From Paramesorhizobium endophyticum (lineage in GTDB: Bacteria; Pseudomonadota; Alphaproteobacteria; Rhizobiales; Rhizobiaceae), in NCBI RefSeq assembly GCF_014640615.1, contig NZ_BMHH01000006.1, forward strand, positions 124,001-188,000: 64,000 nucleotides of DNA, written 5' to 3'. The notes below the pieces were generated by a model. It saw nothing but the letters and a program-made list of their open reading frames with translations, was not told the DNA's origin and did not search any database. Of the stretch, positions 1-9,369 are shown in pieces. A program made the position numbers and the translations under genes. Every line of letters begins with the position of its first letter. Positions within the stretch are counted from its first letter, which is position 1.

Positions 1-3000
1 GTCGGAGGCGTTCTTCCGACTGGCAACGACGACGTGATGCTCAATGAGGCAAACGGCAATAGCACCTACATCCGGAGCGGCATAAAAACCGTCAATAGCC
101 TGAACATTGGTTCGACCGAATTTACAGCCGGCCAGTGGGATGGCACCCTTGAGGTTCAGGGCAACGGCGCCGGGCTGAATGTCAACGGTGACGTTTTGGT
201 TGGCCACGGTGGCGACGGCAGGATTCTGGTCGATCAAAACGCGCAGATGACGGTCGGCGGCAATCTGTCCCTGGGGCAGGGCACCAGTGGCGACGGCAAT
301 TTCGCGCAACTGACCGTCTCGAACCAGGGCGTCGTCACAGTGGACGGTTCGACTGTCATAGGGTCGGACAAGAACGGCATACTCCTCATCAATACCGGCG
401 GCACGTTGCAAAGCAACGGGTACGCGACTCTTGGCGAGCTTGCCGGATCGGAAGGCACCGCAACGGTAACCGGCGCAGGCTCGAACTGGACGGTCGGAGG
501 CAATTTGGCTGTCGGCGAGTATGGCAAAGGTTCTCTCGCCATCAGCGATAAAGGTTCCGTGAATGCAGGTGGATGGGTTTCGGTCGGCTGGCATGCCGGA
601 GGAACCGGTGAACTGGCCATCGAGAACGGCGGTACGTTGACATCCGTCGGTGGCTATATCGGTTCGGAAGGCGCAGGTAAGGCGACGGTGGACGGAGCCG
701 GCTCGTCATGGACTGTCGACGGCAAGCTTTCCGTCGGCGTGGCAGGTACCGGCACGCTTACGGTCGAGAACAGCGGCCTGGTCCAGGCCGGGAGCGTCGT
801 GGTTGGAGACGGCGCCGGTAGCGGCACGGTCACTCTCTGGACGAATGGCGTGCTGGCAACCGGATCGGTGCAGAAGGGCGCAGGCGCGGGTATCTTCAAT
901 CTCAACGGCGGCATCTTGCGCGCCACCGGGGATAGCACGAATTTCATCAGCGGCTTCACCGGCAATGAATTCTACATCGGCGGCGACAACGGGACGATCG
1001 ATACCCAAGCCTACGACGTAACGGCGTCCTCGCAGATCGTCGGCGCGGGCGCACTTATCAAGACAGGTTCCGGCACGCTGACGCTCACCGGCACAAATAG
1101 CTATGCCGGCGAGACACGGATCAATGCGGGCACGGTCAGCGTCTCGCGGGATGAAAATCTCGGCGGCGGCGGTATTGTCCTGAACGGCGGTACGCTCCAG
1201 AACACGGCGGCCTTCACGTCGGCGCGCGATGTTCGTGTGGACGCCAACAATGGCCGCTTCCAAACCGATGCCGGCCTCACGCTTACGGGAACGATCTCCG
1301 GCGTCGGCGGGATTTACAAGACCGGCGCGGGCAAGCTGACGCTCACCGGCACAAACTCCTATGGAAGCACTCCGGGCAGAGGCACGGATATCCAGGAAGG
1401 CACCGTTTCGGTATCGCGAGACGAGAATCTCGGTGCGGCAACGGGCGTCGTCGTGCTCAATGGCGGCACGCTGGAGAACACTGCGGCCTTCTCCTCGGCG
1501 CGCGGGGTTATCATCACCGGCAGGAACGGCACGCTCGACACCGATGCCAACCTGACGCTGACCGGCGTTGTTTCGGGCGCGGGCACGCTCACCAAGACCG
1601 GCAACGGCACGCTGACGCTCACCGGGGAAAACACCTATGCGGGCGGCACGAATATCAAAGTCGGCACCGTTTCGGTCTCGTCCGATGCCAACCTCGGCGA
1701 TGCAAAGGGTGGCGTCATCCTCGACAATGGCTGGCTGCAGAATACCGCTGCCTTCTCATCGGCGCGCAATATCCAGATCAGCGCCGACAATGGCGGTATC
1801 AGGACCGACGCCGACCTGACGCTTACGGGTGTGGTTTCCGGCGAGGGGTATCTCGTCAAGGACGGCATCGCCACGCTGACGCTTACCGGCGCCAACGCCT
1901 ATGCCGGCGGGACGAAGGTTCGTGGCGGCACGTTGCAGCTTGGCGATGGCGGCACGTCCGGCAGTGTTGCGGGCGATGTGGTCCTCGAGAATAGCTCGAC
2001 CAAGCTCGCTTTCAACCGCTCGGATGTTGTGACCTTCGGCAACGTCATCTCCGGCAGCGGCGGCGTCGATCAGGTCGGCTCCGGCACGACGGTCATTACC
2101 GGCGCCAACACCTATACCGGCGCGACCAATGTCAAGGCCGGCACGCTGGCGGCCGGCGCCGACAATGTGTTTAGCACCGGCTCGGCCTTCACGGTTGATG
2201 CCAACGGCACGCTTGATCTGGCCGGCTATGACCAGACGCTGGCGAGCCTTGCCAATGCCGGCGCCGTGCGCTTCGGCGAGACGGCTGGTACGACGCTGAC
2301 CATCAATGACGATTATGTGGGCAATGGCGGCACGATCTATCTCAATACCGCGCTGACCGACGACGCTTCCGCGACCGACCGCCTGCTCATCAATGGCAGC
2401 ACATCGGGCACGGGCACGCTTGCCGTTACCAATCGCGGCGGTCTTGGCGGCCTGACCAAGGAAGGCATCAAGATCGTTGATGTCGGCGGCGCTTCGGAGG
2501 GGCAGTTCGGGCTGCAGGGCGACTTTGCCTACCAGGGCAAGCAGGCGGTTGTCGGCGGCGCATATGCCTACCAGCTCTATCAGGGCAGCATCACCGACCC
2601 CACTGATGGCGACTGGTATCTGCGCACGGCATCGACCGCAGACGGCAAGCCGCTCTATAATCCTGGCGTTCCGGTCTACGAGTCGCTTGGCGGTGTCGCG
2701 CAGGAGCTCAACGGCGTGGGTACGCTTCGCCAGCGCGTCGGCAACCGTTACTGGGGCGGTGCCGCCAATCCGGTGATCGCGCAGGGCGATGGCCCGGGCA
2801 AGGCTGAAGACGCACCAGAAGCCGCCGCGGCAACCGAAACGGCCACCACTGTCTGGGGCCGCATCGAGGGTTCGCATGGCCGCTTCGAGCCGGAAACGAC
2901 CAGTGGGTCTTCGACGTACGACGTCGATACCTACAAAATGCAGGCTGGCGTCGACGGCAAGCTCTATGAGACCGAGGCCGGCAGCCTGATCGGCGGCGTG

Positions 3001-3681
3001 ACCGTGCATTACGGCAATGCCAAGGCTGATATCGAATCGGCATCAGGCAATGGCAGCGTCGATATTGACGGCTACGGCGTTGGCGGCACGCTGACGTGGT
3101 ATGGCGACAATGGCCTCTATGTCGACGGCGTGGCACAGGCGACCTGGTACAAGAGCGATTTGGGTTCCGACACGCTCGGCACTGCGCTTGTCGAGGACAA
3201 TGACGGCTTCGGTTATGCGCTCAGCGTCGAGACGGGCAAGCGTATCGCGATCGATCAGAACTGGACGATCACGCCGCAGGCGCAATTGTCCTGGTCGTCT
3301 GTCGACTTCGACAGCTTCACCGACCAGTTCGGCGTGGGCGTGTCGCAGGATGCCGACGAGAGCCTGAAGGGCCGTCTCGGCATTGCCGCCGAATATGGCA
3401 ATGGCTGGATGGGCGCGGATGGCAAAAAGGTGCAGACCAGCGTCTACGCCATCGCCAACCTCTATCATGAGTTCATGGATGGCTCAGTGGTTGACGTGGC
3501 CGGCGTGAGCTTCGCCAGCCAGAACGACCGTACCTGGGGCGGCATCGGCACCGGCGGCACCTATAGCTGGGCCGATGGCAAGTATGCGCTCTATGGCGAG
3601 GTCTCCGTCGACACGAGCCTCGAGAACTTCGCCGACAGCTACAAGCTCAACGGCAATCTCGGCCTGAAGGTCAAGTGGTAA
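1..3681 (+). CDS. Autotransporter (type Va), 5' end cut by window edge
   Basis: The reading frame is open from base 1, with no signal peptide visible, so the N-terminus lies outside the window; the GTG at 34 and ATG at 37 are internal. The first third of the passenger holds repeats of the type GSEGTATVTGAGS followed by W-T-V and glycine-rich strands. From about 1060 to 1940 come four longer units with the core LTLTGxNxYAGxT, the autotransporter-associated (PATR-like) beta-helix repeat, at 258, 276 and 264 bp spacing. The last ~280 residues (from about base 2845) form a beta-barrel domain beginning VWGRIEGSHGRF and ending in the aromatic LGLKVKW. It is therefore a secreted or surface-displayed beta-helix, resembling the monomeric autotransporters of Brucella. 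What it binds cannot be read from the sequence. Confidence 0.93.
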   Translation, partial: VGGVLPTGNDDVMLNEANGNSTYIRSGIKTVNSLNIGSTEFTAGQWDGTLEVQGNGAGLNVNGDVLVGHGGDGRILVDQNAQMTVGGNLSLGQGTSGDGNFAQLTVSNQGVVTVDGSTVIGSDKNGILLINTGGTLQSNGYATLGELAGSEGTATVTGAGSNWTVGGNLAVGEYGKGSLAISDKGSVNAGGWVSVGWHAGGTGELAIENGGTLTSVGGYIGSEGAGKATVDGAGSSWTVDGKLSVGVAGTGTLTVENSGLVQAGSVVVGDGAGSGTVTLWTNGVLATGSVQKGAGAGIFNLNGGILRATGDSTNFISGFTGNEFYIGGDNGTIDTQAYDVTASSQIVGAGALIKTGSGTLTLTGTNSYAGETRINAGTVSVSRDENLGGGGIVLNGGTLQNTAAFTSARDVRVDANNGRFQTDAGLTLTGTISGVGGIYKTGAGKLTLTGTNSYGSTPGRGTDIQEGTVSVSRDENLGAATGVVVLNGGTLENTAAFSSARGVIITGRNGTLDTDANLTLTGVVSGAGTLTKTGNGTLTLTGENTYAGGTNIKVGTVSVSSDANLGDAKGGVILDNGWLQNTAAFSSARNIQISADNGGIRTDADLTLTGVVSGEGYLVKDGIATLTLTGANAYAGGTKVRGGTLQLGDGGTSGSVAGDVVLENSSTKLAFNRSDVVTFGNVISGSGGVDQVGSGTTVITGANTYTGATNVKAGTLAAGADNVFSTGSAFTVDANGTLDLAGYDQTLASLANAGAVRFGETAGTTLTINDDYVGNGGTIYLNTALTDDASATDRLLINGSTSGTGTLAVTNRGGLGGLTKEGIKIVDVGGASEGQFGLQGDFAYQGKQAVVGGAYAYQLYQGSITDPTDGDWYLRTASTADGKPLYNPGVPVYESLGGVAQELNGVGTLRQRVGNRYWGGAANPVIAQGDGPGKAEDAPEAAAATETATTVWGRIEGSHGRFEPETTSGSSTYDVDTYKMQAGVDGKLYETEAGSLIGGVTVHYGNAKADIESASGNGSVDIDGYGVGGTLTWYGDNGLYVDGVAQATWYKSDLGSDTLGTALVEDNDGFGYALSVETGKRIAIDQNWTITPQAQLSWSSVDFDSFTDQFGVGVSQDADESLKGRLGIAAEYGNGWMGADGKKVQTSVYAIANLYHEFMDGSVVDVAGVSFASQNDRTWGGIGTGGTYSWADGKYALYGEVSVDTSLENFADSYKLNGNLGLKVKW

Positions 3682-3718
3682 GCCAAGCGCTGACAGCTGA
3701 CATAAGCGAGTGAAATGA

Positions 3719-3755
3719 GAGGCCCCGCTGTGGTGACACAGCGGGGCCTCTTGCT
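3719..3755 (+). terminator. Rho-independent terminator after first autotransporter
   Basis: A perfect 14 bp stem (3719-3732 with 3737-3750) closes a GTGA loop and is followed by a short T-containing tail. It sits 38 bp past the stop of the first autotransporter gene. Confidence 0.85.
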
Positions 3756-4099
3756 GTTGAAATATTGCATATGCGGCTTGGAAATAGCGCATTGGCCGCT
3801 TAAAGCGGCTCCTCCTGAACCGTCATTCCGAGGCTTGTCCCGCCGACAGGAAATTTCGCTTCTCCAGATTCGAACATCATGGATTTTCCGGGCAAGCTCG
3901 AGAGCATGGCCATAGACGAAGAGGGATATTCTTCTACTACTTCGAAATAGCTAGAAATTTATCCAAGAGAAACGGTTTTCCCAAAAAACTATATTCTAAT
4001 TTTAACTACATATAAATAAAACTGTCATAAATCATATGATGATTACTTGAAAATTCACCTGATCGCTGGTCGCGGCCTGCGATGGCCGGAGAATGTGTC
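3756..4099. other. Intergenic region upstream of second autotransporter
   Basis: About 340 bp without a supported gene. The first half has ordinary composition; 3940-4045 is strikingly AT-rich compared with the flanks and probably holds the promoter of the second autotransporter. I could not pick a convincing -35/-10 pair. Confidence 0.4.
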
Positions 4100-7000
4100 A
4101 TGGCGGCGCATGGAAGGGTGGGCGGACGGGAAGAGAACTCACGGGGAGACACGGTTGGCAGGGCGGTGGCCCCGCGCGGAGTGCTGGCTGGTGTCCTGAT
4201 CGCGGGTGGAGTGGTGCTGGGTGGGGGCGTCACGGAGGCGATGGCGCAGGTGGGAGGCTGCGCGGGCCAGATGCAGACTGCGAAATGCAGCGCCACCAAT
4301 GCCACCGTCACGATTACGCCTGACGGGGCGACCATTACTGTCGTGGGTGACGAGGCCGTTTTCGCCGATAACGGCCACATCACCGGCACGAACATTGGTA
4401 TCACGGCCACCGTATCCGGGCCCGGGCCCCAGGTTGGCGCGGTGTATATGCAACATAAAAGCTCAATCACGCTTACCGGCGGCTCCATTACCGTACATGG
4501 CGATAGTTTCTATGGCGTAATGTCAGGCGGCGATATTGACGGTAAAATCACACTTACGGATCTGACTGTCAGTACAGATGGCAGTAACTCTATAGGACTG
4601 TTTGCAAGCGGAAGCGCGTATAGCATAGGCGCGACCGGTGTAGATGTTACAACATCGGGCGACGGCGCCCATGGCGCGCAAGTTTCCAGCGAAGGCACGC
4701 TGGATTTCACCCACGCTTCCACCAAGGGCTCCATCAATACGACCGGCAGCGGCGCCCATGGCGCTTATGTATATAACAACGGCATCTTCACGCTGGCCGG
4801 GAGTTCCATCACGACCGGCGATCCGGCTGATGCATCCAAAGGCACAGGGTCTCATGGAATCTATGCCACGAGTTCCGGCGCAATCACGTTAAAGGCCGAT
4901 GCGCAGAGTAATCGGTCTGCCGTCAACGCCTGGGGCACCGGAGCTTATGGAGTCGCAACCGAGGACGCCGCGGGTGTCTCGATAGCTGATACCGATGTCA
5001 CATCGGCGCGATTGGCGGCGCTCTATATGGCAACTGATCTCGTTTCCACAACGCCCCAGGTCGCGACCATCAATAATTCGGTGCTTCAAGGCGTCACCGG
5101 GATTCTGACCTACTCCTCACCGGTATGGGTTTATCTGAGCGCACCACCGCCGCCGATCACCATCAATCTCAGCAATGGCTCGCAAATCAACGCCGATGGC
5201 GGCAATGGCAATGCGCTGCATGTGACGCGCGGCACCGGCAGTTCTACATTTTACACCAGTGGCGGCCTCGTGACCCTCAATGCCGACGCCACTGCAATCA
5301 AGGGCGACCTGATCGATACGGCGTCTAATGTGGCCCAGACCAACATTGCCCTCACCGGCACCAGTGTTCTAACCGGTGGCACCACCGCCATTTACAATTT
5401 CTCGCTAACCGACAGCACCTGGAATGTCACCCGAAGTTCAGACTATCGGGGCATGTTCACCAATAGCGGCGTCGTCAAATTTCTTGAGCGCACGGGCGAT
5501 CCGCAGATGGACAGCTCTTACAAGACGATCACCGGCGGAGCCTACACGACCGGCGGGCAGATACTGTTCAACAGTTTCCTCGGCGCCGGTTCGCATTCCG
5601 ATCTGCTCGCGGTCAAGGCCGTGCATCAAGGCAGCGCCGCCACCCATGTTTATGTGAAGGATTCGGATCCGCAGAATTCCGGCGGGATGACGACCGGGGA
5701 CGGCATCAAGCTTGTCGATGTCACCGGGCAAAGTCCAGTCACAGCTTTCGCCCTCGGCCAGCGTGTGGCTGCGGGCAGCTATGAGTATCAATTGGTTCAA
5801 GGCGGCGATCCGGCCAATGGCGGCAATCCCAATGACGGAAACTGGTATCTGCGGGTAGGCGGTCGTAACATTTGCCCACATGGCATGAAGGATTGTACTC
5901 TGCCGCCCCCTCCGCCGCCACCGCCACCGCCTATCTGCCCTGAGGGTATCAAGGATTGCATTCTTCCGCCACCGCCACCGCCACCCCCTCCGCCGGTATG
6001 CCCGGACGGCACCAAGGACTGCATTCTGCCCCCACCGCCACCGCCACCGCCGCCGTGCCCCAACGGCACGTGGGACTGTATCCTGCCACCTCCGCCGCCA
6101 CCTCCCCCGCCGCCATGCCCGGATGGCACCAGGAATTGCATCCTGCCGCCGCCTCCGCCCTATCGCGGCGAGGTGCCGCTCTATTGGGGCATACCCGGCC
6201 TGGCGCAGGAGATGGGACTTGCCCTGCTCGGCAATCTGCACGACCGCGTCGGCGACCGCGCCGATGAGCATGGCGAGCCAGCCACCGCGTGGCTGCGTGG
6301 CTTCGGGCGGACCGGGGCCATGAAGTCGGACGATTTCCTGATCGATGGACCCGGCTTCGATTACACCATCGCGGGCTTGCAGGCCGGGATCGATCTTTAT
6401 CGCCGGGAAGGCGATGACGGCTCTTCCGGGCAGGCGGGCGTCACTATCGGGATGAGCGAAGGCAATGCCGATGTCGAGCACATCGTTGGCGGTCCGTCCG
6501 GCTCGCTCCGCACAGATGCCTATGAACTCGGTGGCTATTGGACGCATTTCGGGACCAAGGGCTGGTATCTCGACATGGTCGTGCAGGGGGCCTGGTATCA
6601 GGATGTCGCGGCCAGCTCGCAATGGGGTGAGAATGTTCGCACTGACGGGTGGGGCGCCGTGGCCTCTGTCGAAGGCGGCTACCCGTTCCGGTTCGACAAT
6701 GGCTGGTCGATAGAACCACAGGCGCAACTGATCTATCAGCATATCGCGCTCAACGACGCGCGCGATCGCTATGCCCTTATCCACTTTGGCGAGACGAACC
6801 AATGGCATGGCCGCATCGGCGCCCGGGTGGTGAAGACCCATGTCATGGGCAAGGAGGACAAGCCGCGCACGGTCACCACCTGGGGACGGGTCAATCTCCT
6901 ACATGATTTCGGTAGTAGGTCCGACATGACGATCTCGAACCTTTACGGCCGCAATCCAGTGCATCTCGTCATCGACCGGGCGCAAAGCTGGGCTCAACTC

Positions 7001-7129
7001 GAGCTTGGCATCACCGGCCAGCTCACCGACCGCACATTCGCATACGCCTCCGGCGACTACAAGGCAGCGCTCGATGGGCCAGCCAGCTACAGTTATGGCG
7101 GTCGTCTCGGCTTGAAATATACGTGGTGA
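4100..7129 (+). CDS. Autotransporter with cysteine/polyproline repeat stalk
   Basis: The ATG at 4100 is preferred over the in-frame ATG at 4082 because GGAG at 4088-4091 is correctly spaced for it. A long signal peptide follows, with hydrophobic core VLAGVLIAGGVVLGGG and a likely cleavage after EAMA. The passenger (to about base 5860) is rich in G, S, T and N with beta-helix-like repeats. At 5873-6165 there are five tandem units of the pattern C-P-x-G-x-x-[DN]-C-x-L followed by a run of 10, 10, 9, 10 and 5 prolines. A beta-barrel of ~280 residues (from about base 6280, ATAWLRGFGRTG) ends in LGLKYTW. It lies tandem to another autotransporter but differs from it in passenger. The adhesin role is inferred from the family. 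Confidence 0.93.
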   Translation: MAAHGRVGGREENSRGDTVGRAVAPRGVLAGVLIAGGVVLGGGVTEAMAQVGGCAGQMQTAKCSATNATVTITPDGATITVVGDEAVFADNGHITGTNIGITATVSGPGPQVGAVYMQHKSSITLTGGSITVHGDSFYGVMSGGDIDGKITLTDLTVSTDGSNSIGLFASGSAYSIGATGVDVTTSGDGAHGAQVSSEGTLDFTHASTKGSINTTGSGAHGAYVYNNGIFTLAGSSITTGDPADASKGTGSHGIYATSSGAITLKADAQSNRSAVNAWGTGAYGVATEDAAGVSIADTDVTSARLAALYMATDLVSTTPQVATINNSVLQGVTGILTYSSPVWVYLSAPPPPITINLSNGSQINADGGNGNALHVTRGTGSSTFYTSGGLVTLNADATAIKGDLIDTASNVAQTNIALTGTSVLTGGTTAIYNFSLTDSTWNVTRSSDYRGMFTNSGVVKFLERTGDPQMDSSYKTITGGAYTTGGQILFNSFLGAGSHSDLLAVKAVHQGSAATHVYVKDSDPQNSGGMTTGDGIKLVDVTGQSPVTAFALGQRVAAGSYEYQLVQGGDPANGGNPNDGNWYLRVGGRNICPHGMKDCTLPPPPPPPPPPICPEGIKDCILPPPPPPPPPPVCPDGTKDCILPPPPPPPPPCPNGTWDCILPPPPPPPPPPCPDGTRNCILPPPPPYRGEVPLYWGIPGLAQEMGLALLGNLHDRVGDRADEHGEPATAWLRGFGRTGAMKSDDFLIDGPGFDYTIAGLQAGIDLYRREGDDGSSGQAGVTIGMSEGNADVEHIVGGPSGSLRTDAYELGGYWTHFGTKGWYLDMVVQGAWYQDVAASSQWGENVRTDGWGAVASVEGGYPFRFDNGWSIEPQAQLIYQHIALNDARDRYALIHFGETNQWHGRIGARVVKTHVMGKEDKPRTVTTWGRVNLLHDFGSRSDMTISNLYGRNPVHLVIDRAQSWAQLELGITGQLTDRTFAYASGDYKAALDGPASYSYGGRLGLKYTW
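5873..6165 (+). repeat. Five tandem Cys-Pro coding repeats (57-63 bp)
   Basis: The units begin at 5873, 5936, 5999, 6056 and 6116 with lengths 63, 63, 57 and 60 bp plus a shortened last unit. Each encodes C-P-x-G-x-x-[DN]-C, two more residues, then polyproline. The proline codons are mixed CCG/CCA/CCT/CCC, and the number of prolines varies between units, as expected from slippage or unequal recombination. Confidence 0.9.
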
Positions 7130-7146
7130 TCAGCGGATGGAAACAT

Positions 7147-7222
<76 letters not shown>

Positions 7223-7406
7223 GTCCACCGATGCGAGCGGCATTTAGAGGCGACAAAGGGGGGATGTCAAGGGAAAGTGAGCTTGGGAAAACATGTCCGG
7301 GAAGGAAAACGCAGAAGGGCGACATCATTCGGTAAGCCTGCCATCCGATTGATCTTGTTCTCGCATTCCGCAAAAGGTACAAGTCGGGGACTTGAAGGAG
7401 ATATCC

Positions 7407-7697
7407 ATGCTTGCGCTGCTTCGCACCATCGACCTCGCGCTCGACATCTTTACCTGGATCATCATCGCCTCGGCGGTGTTTTCCTGGCTCTATGCCTTCA
7501 ATGTCATCAATTCCAGCAACCGCTTCGTGGCCTCGGTCGGAGATTTCCTCTACCGGGTGACCGAGCCGGCGCTGCGCCCGATACGCCGCATCCTGCCCGA
7601 TCTGGGCGGGATCGATATTTCCCCGATCATCCTGCTTCTCATCATCTTCTTTATCCGCCAGCTGCTGTGGACGACCATCGCGCCCATGTTGCTGTGA
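7407..7697 (+). CDS. YggT family membrane protein
   Basis: A 96-residue protein starting [17 protein letters not shown]. The start at 7407 is chosen because AAGGAG at 7395-7400 precedes it by 6 bp; the longer frame starting at 7392 would contain that ribosome site. Two hydrophobic segments (about residues 8-30 and 70-92) flank the family signature [24 protein letters not shown]. YggT proteins are small inner-membrane proteins linked to osmotic protection and membrane assembly; the exact role is unsettled. The stop overlaps the next gene start by 4 bp (GTGA), the usual yggT-yggU pairing. Confidence 0.92.
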   Translation: MLALLRTIDLALDIFTWIIIASAVFSWLYAFNVINSSNRFVASVGDFLYRVTEPALRPIRRILPDLGGIDISPIILLLIIFFIRQLLWTTIAPMLL

Positions 7698-8017
7698 GCG
7701 ACGGCTTCTTTCGCCCGGAGAAGGACGGCGTTACGCTTTTCGTGCGGCTGACGCCGAAATCCTCAAAGGATGCGGTGGAGGGCGTGGGCGAGCAATCGGA
7801 CGGGCGGCGCTATCTCAACGCCCGTGTGCGCGCCGTGCCGGAAGATGGAAAAGCCAACAAGGCGCTGGTAAAGCTCCTGGCGAAGACGCTTGATGTCGCC
7901 GGCGCCGGCGTGGCGGTCGTCGCGGGCGCGACATCCCGGCTGAAGCAGATAAAGATAGAGGGCGATCCAGCGGTGCTGGCTGAAAAGCTTCAAGCTTTGG
8001 CTCTCGATAAAGCCTGA
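7694..8017 (+). CDS. DUF167 (YggU) family protein
   Basis: A 107-residue protein read from a GTG start that overlaps the yggT stop. A longer in-frame ORF begins at 7277, but that part overlaps yggT in another frame and has no family similarity. The body contains the DUF167 signature: [16 protein letters not shown] near the N-terminus, then [29 protein letters not shown]167 proteins are small alpha/beta proteins with no established biochemical function. Translational coupling to yggT suggests a shared regulation. Confidence 0.92.
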   Translation: MSDGFFRPEKDGVTLFVRLTPKSSKDAVEGVGEQSDGRRYLNARVRAVPEDGKANKALVKLLAKTLDVAGAGVAVVAGATSRLKQIKIEGDPAVLAEKLQALALDKA

Positions 8018-8024
8018 AAAGCAA

Positions 8025-8050
8025 AAAGCCCGTCGCTGGGGACGGGCTTT
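8025..8050. terminator. Bidirectional terminator between yggU and ppa
   Basis: A perfect 10 bp stem (8025-8034 with 8041-8050) with loop GCTGGG, flanked by A on the left and T on the right. It lies between the convergent yggU and pyrophosphatase genes, so it can serve both strands. Confidence 0.85.
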
Positions 8051-8072
8051 GTCAATTTCGGCTGATTTCCGA

Positions 8073-8612
8073 TCAGGCCGCCTTCACCTTCTTGGCGCGC
8101 TCAATCGCCTCGGTGATGAACTGGCGGGCATAGTCTTCATCGCCCCAGTCGCCGATCTTCACCCATTTGCCGGGCTCCAGATCCTTATAGTGCTCGAAGA
8201 AATGGGCGATCTGCTGGAGGGTGATTTCCGGCAGGTCGGTGTAGTTGTGCACCTTCTCATAGCGGCGCGTCAGGTGCGGCGAGGGGACGGCGATGATCTT
8301 CTCGTCCTTGCCGGAATTGTCTTCCATGATCAGCACGCCGATGGGGCGCACATTGATGACGCAGCCCGGCACCAGTTGGCGCGTATTGCAGACCAGAACG
8401 TCGATGGGATCGCCATCCTCGGAAAGCGTGTGCGGCACGAAGCCGTAATTTCCGGGATAGGTCATCGGCGTGTAGAGGAAACGGTCGACGATGAGCGCGC
8501 CCGCTTCCTTGTCCATCTCGTACTTGATCGGCTGACCGCCGACCGGCACTTCGACTATGACGTTGATATCTTCGGGGGGATTGGAGCCGATTGAGATAGC
8601 ATCGATATTCAT
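8073..8612 (-). CDS. ppa: Inorganic pyrophosphatase
   Basis: A 179-residue family I (soluble) inorganic pyrophosphatase, which hydrolyses PPi to two phosphates in the cytoplasm and so pulls biosynthetic reactions forward. The start is [16 protein letters not shown] at 8612; the 26 residues of open frame upstream have no family similarity. Family signatures are present: [19 protein letters not shown], then [23 protein letters not shown] with the metal-binding aspartates (DGDPID), and [15 protein letters not shown] near the C-terminus. Length is typical of bacterial enzymes (about 175). Monocistronic, convergent with yggU. Confidence 0.97.
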   Translation of the reverse strand: MNIDAISIGSNPPEDINVIVEVPVGGQPIKYEMDKEAGALIVDRFLYTPMTYPGNYGFVPHTLSEDGDPIDVLVCNTRQLVPGCVINVRPIGVLIMEDNSGKDEKIIAVPSPHLTRRYEKVHNYTDLPEITLQQIAHFFEHYKDLEPGKWVKIGDWGDEDYARQFITEAIERAKKVKAA

Positions 8613-8715
8613 GGAGGCACCCTTTCGTTTCGCGCCCTGATAACGGGTTTCATAACGCGGCGCAACAAAAACGAAACGGTCGGGAAGCAAGGAAAGGCAG
8701 GAGGAGAATACGCCG

Positions 8716-9222
8716 TTAATTCCAGACGAAGGCGACCTTTTTCAGCGTCTTGCCTTCGAAGCATTCGATGCCTTCGGCGATATCGCGGCCTCCCGCACCG
8801 CGATAGAAGGAGAGGGCGAGCGTGTTGTCCTCCAGCGCCCAGACGACGGTGCCGTTGAGCCCGAGATCGGCAAGGCAGCGCCGCGCGGTGCGCAGCAGGC
8901 GTCCGCCAAGGCCTATGCCCTGATATTCCGGCTTGATGTAAAGCTCGTAGATCTCGCCCTTCTGTGCGAGCTGGCGGGCCCGGTTGGCGCCGAGGGTGGC
9001 ATAGCCGACGATATGCCCGCCCGCTTCGGCCACCAGTATCTGCGTGGAAAGCCGGATGGCGCGCGCCCACCATTCCGCGCGGCGGCGCTCCAGCATGGCG
9101 TTGAGCGCCCGCGCCGGAATGATCCCGGCATAAGCGCCTCGCCAGGCTTCATGGTGCACATCCGCGATCGCAGTCGCATCATCGAGGACGGCACGTCTTA
9201 TATCGATGGTCAGCGTCGTCAT
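8716..9222 (-). CDS. GNAT family N-acetyltransferase
   Basis: A 168-residue protein, [19 protein letters not shown]. The ATG at 9222 is taken as the start, being where similarity to GNAT proteins begins; the open frame runs 18 residues further up. It shows the GNAT fold: [17 protein letters not shown] (strand 4), [23 protein letters not shown] containing the acetyl-CoA-binding Q-x-x-G-x-G/A motif, and [12 protein letters not shown]. It transfers an acetyl group from acetyl-CoA to an amine, but the substrate cannot be told. It is downstream of typA on the same strand, with typA's terminator between them. Confidence 0.9.
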   Translation of the reverse strand: MTTLTIDIRRAVLDDATAIADVHHEAWRGAYAGIIPARALNAMLERRRAEWWARAIRLSTQILVAEAGGHIVGYATLGANRARQLAQKGEIYELYIKPEYQGIGLGGRLLRTARRCLADLGLNGTVVWALEDNTLALSFYRGAGGRDIAEGIECFEGKTLKKVAFVWN

Positions 9223-9332
9223 GAGGCCAAGCATGCCGCAGGAGGCGATTGGCGGCAAGTGGCGAGGAGAGGGCAATCCCCAGATGTGATGAAACCCGGA
9301 TTAAGATGAAAGGATGAATTGCCGGAAATAAA

Positions 9333-9354
9333 AACGGCGCCCGAGGGCGCCGTT
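9333..9354 (-). terminator. Terminator of typA
   Basis: A perfect 9 bp stem (9333-9341 with 9346-9354) with a four-base loop; the minus-strand side is followed by a T run (the AAATAAAA just left of the stem on the plus strand). It lies 15 bp past the typA stop. Confidence 0.8.
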
Positions 9355-9369
9355 GGATGGTTTCTGGCC

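Noticed and set aside
5797-6141. Minus-strand glycine-run ORF across the polyproline repeats; also the idea of a CRISPR array
   Set aside because: The glycine runs are the antisense of proline codons. Repeat units are coding, abut without unique spacers, and no cas genes are present, so it is not CRISPR.
7277-7693. N-terminal 139 codons of the long frame leading into yggU
   Set aside because: Overlaps yggT in another frame and lacks similarity; GTG at 7694 coupled to yggT is the better start.
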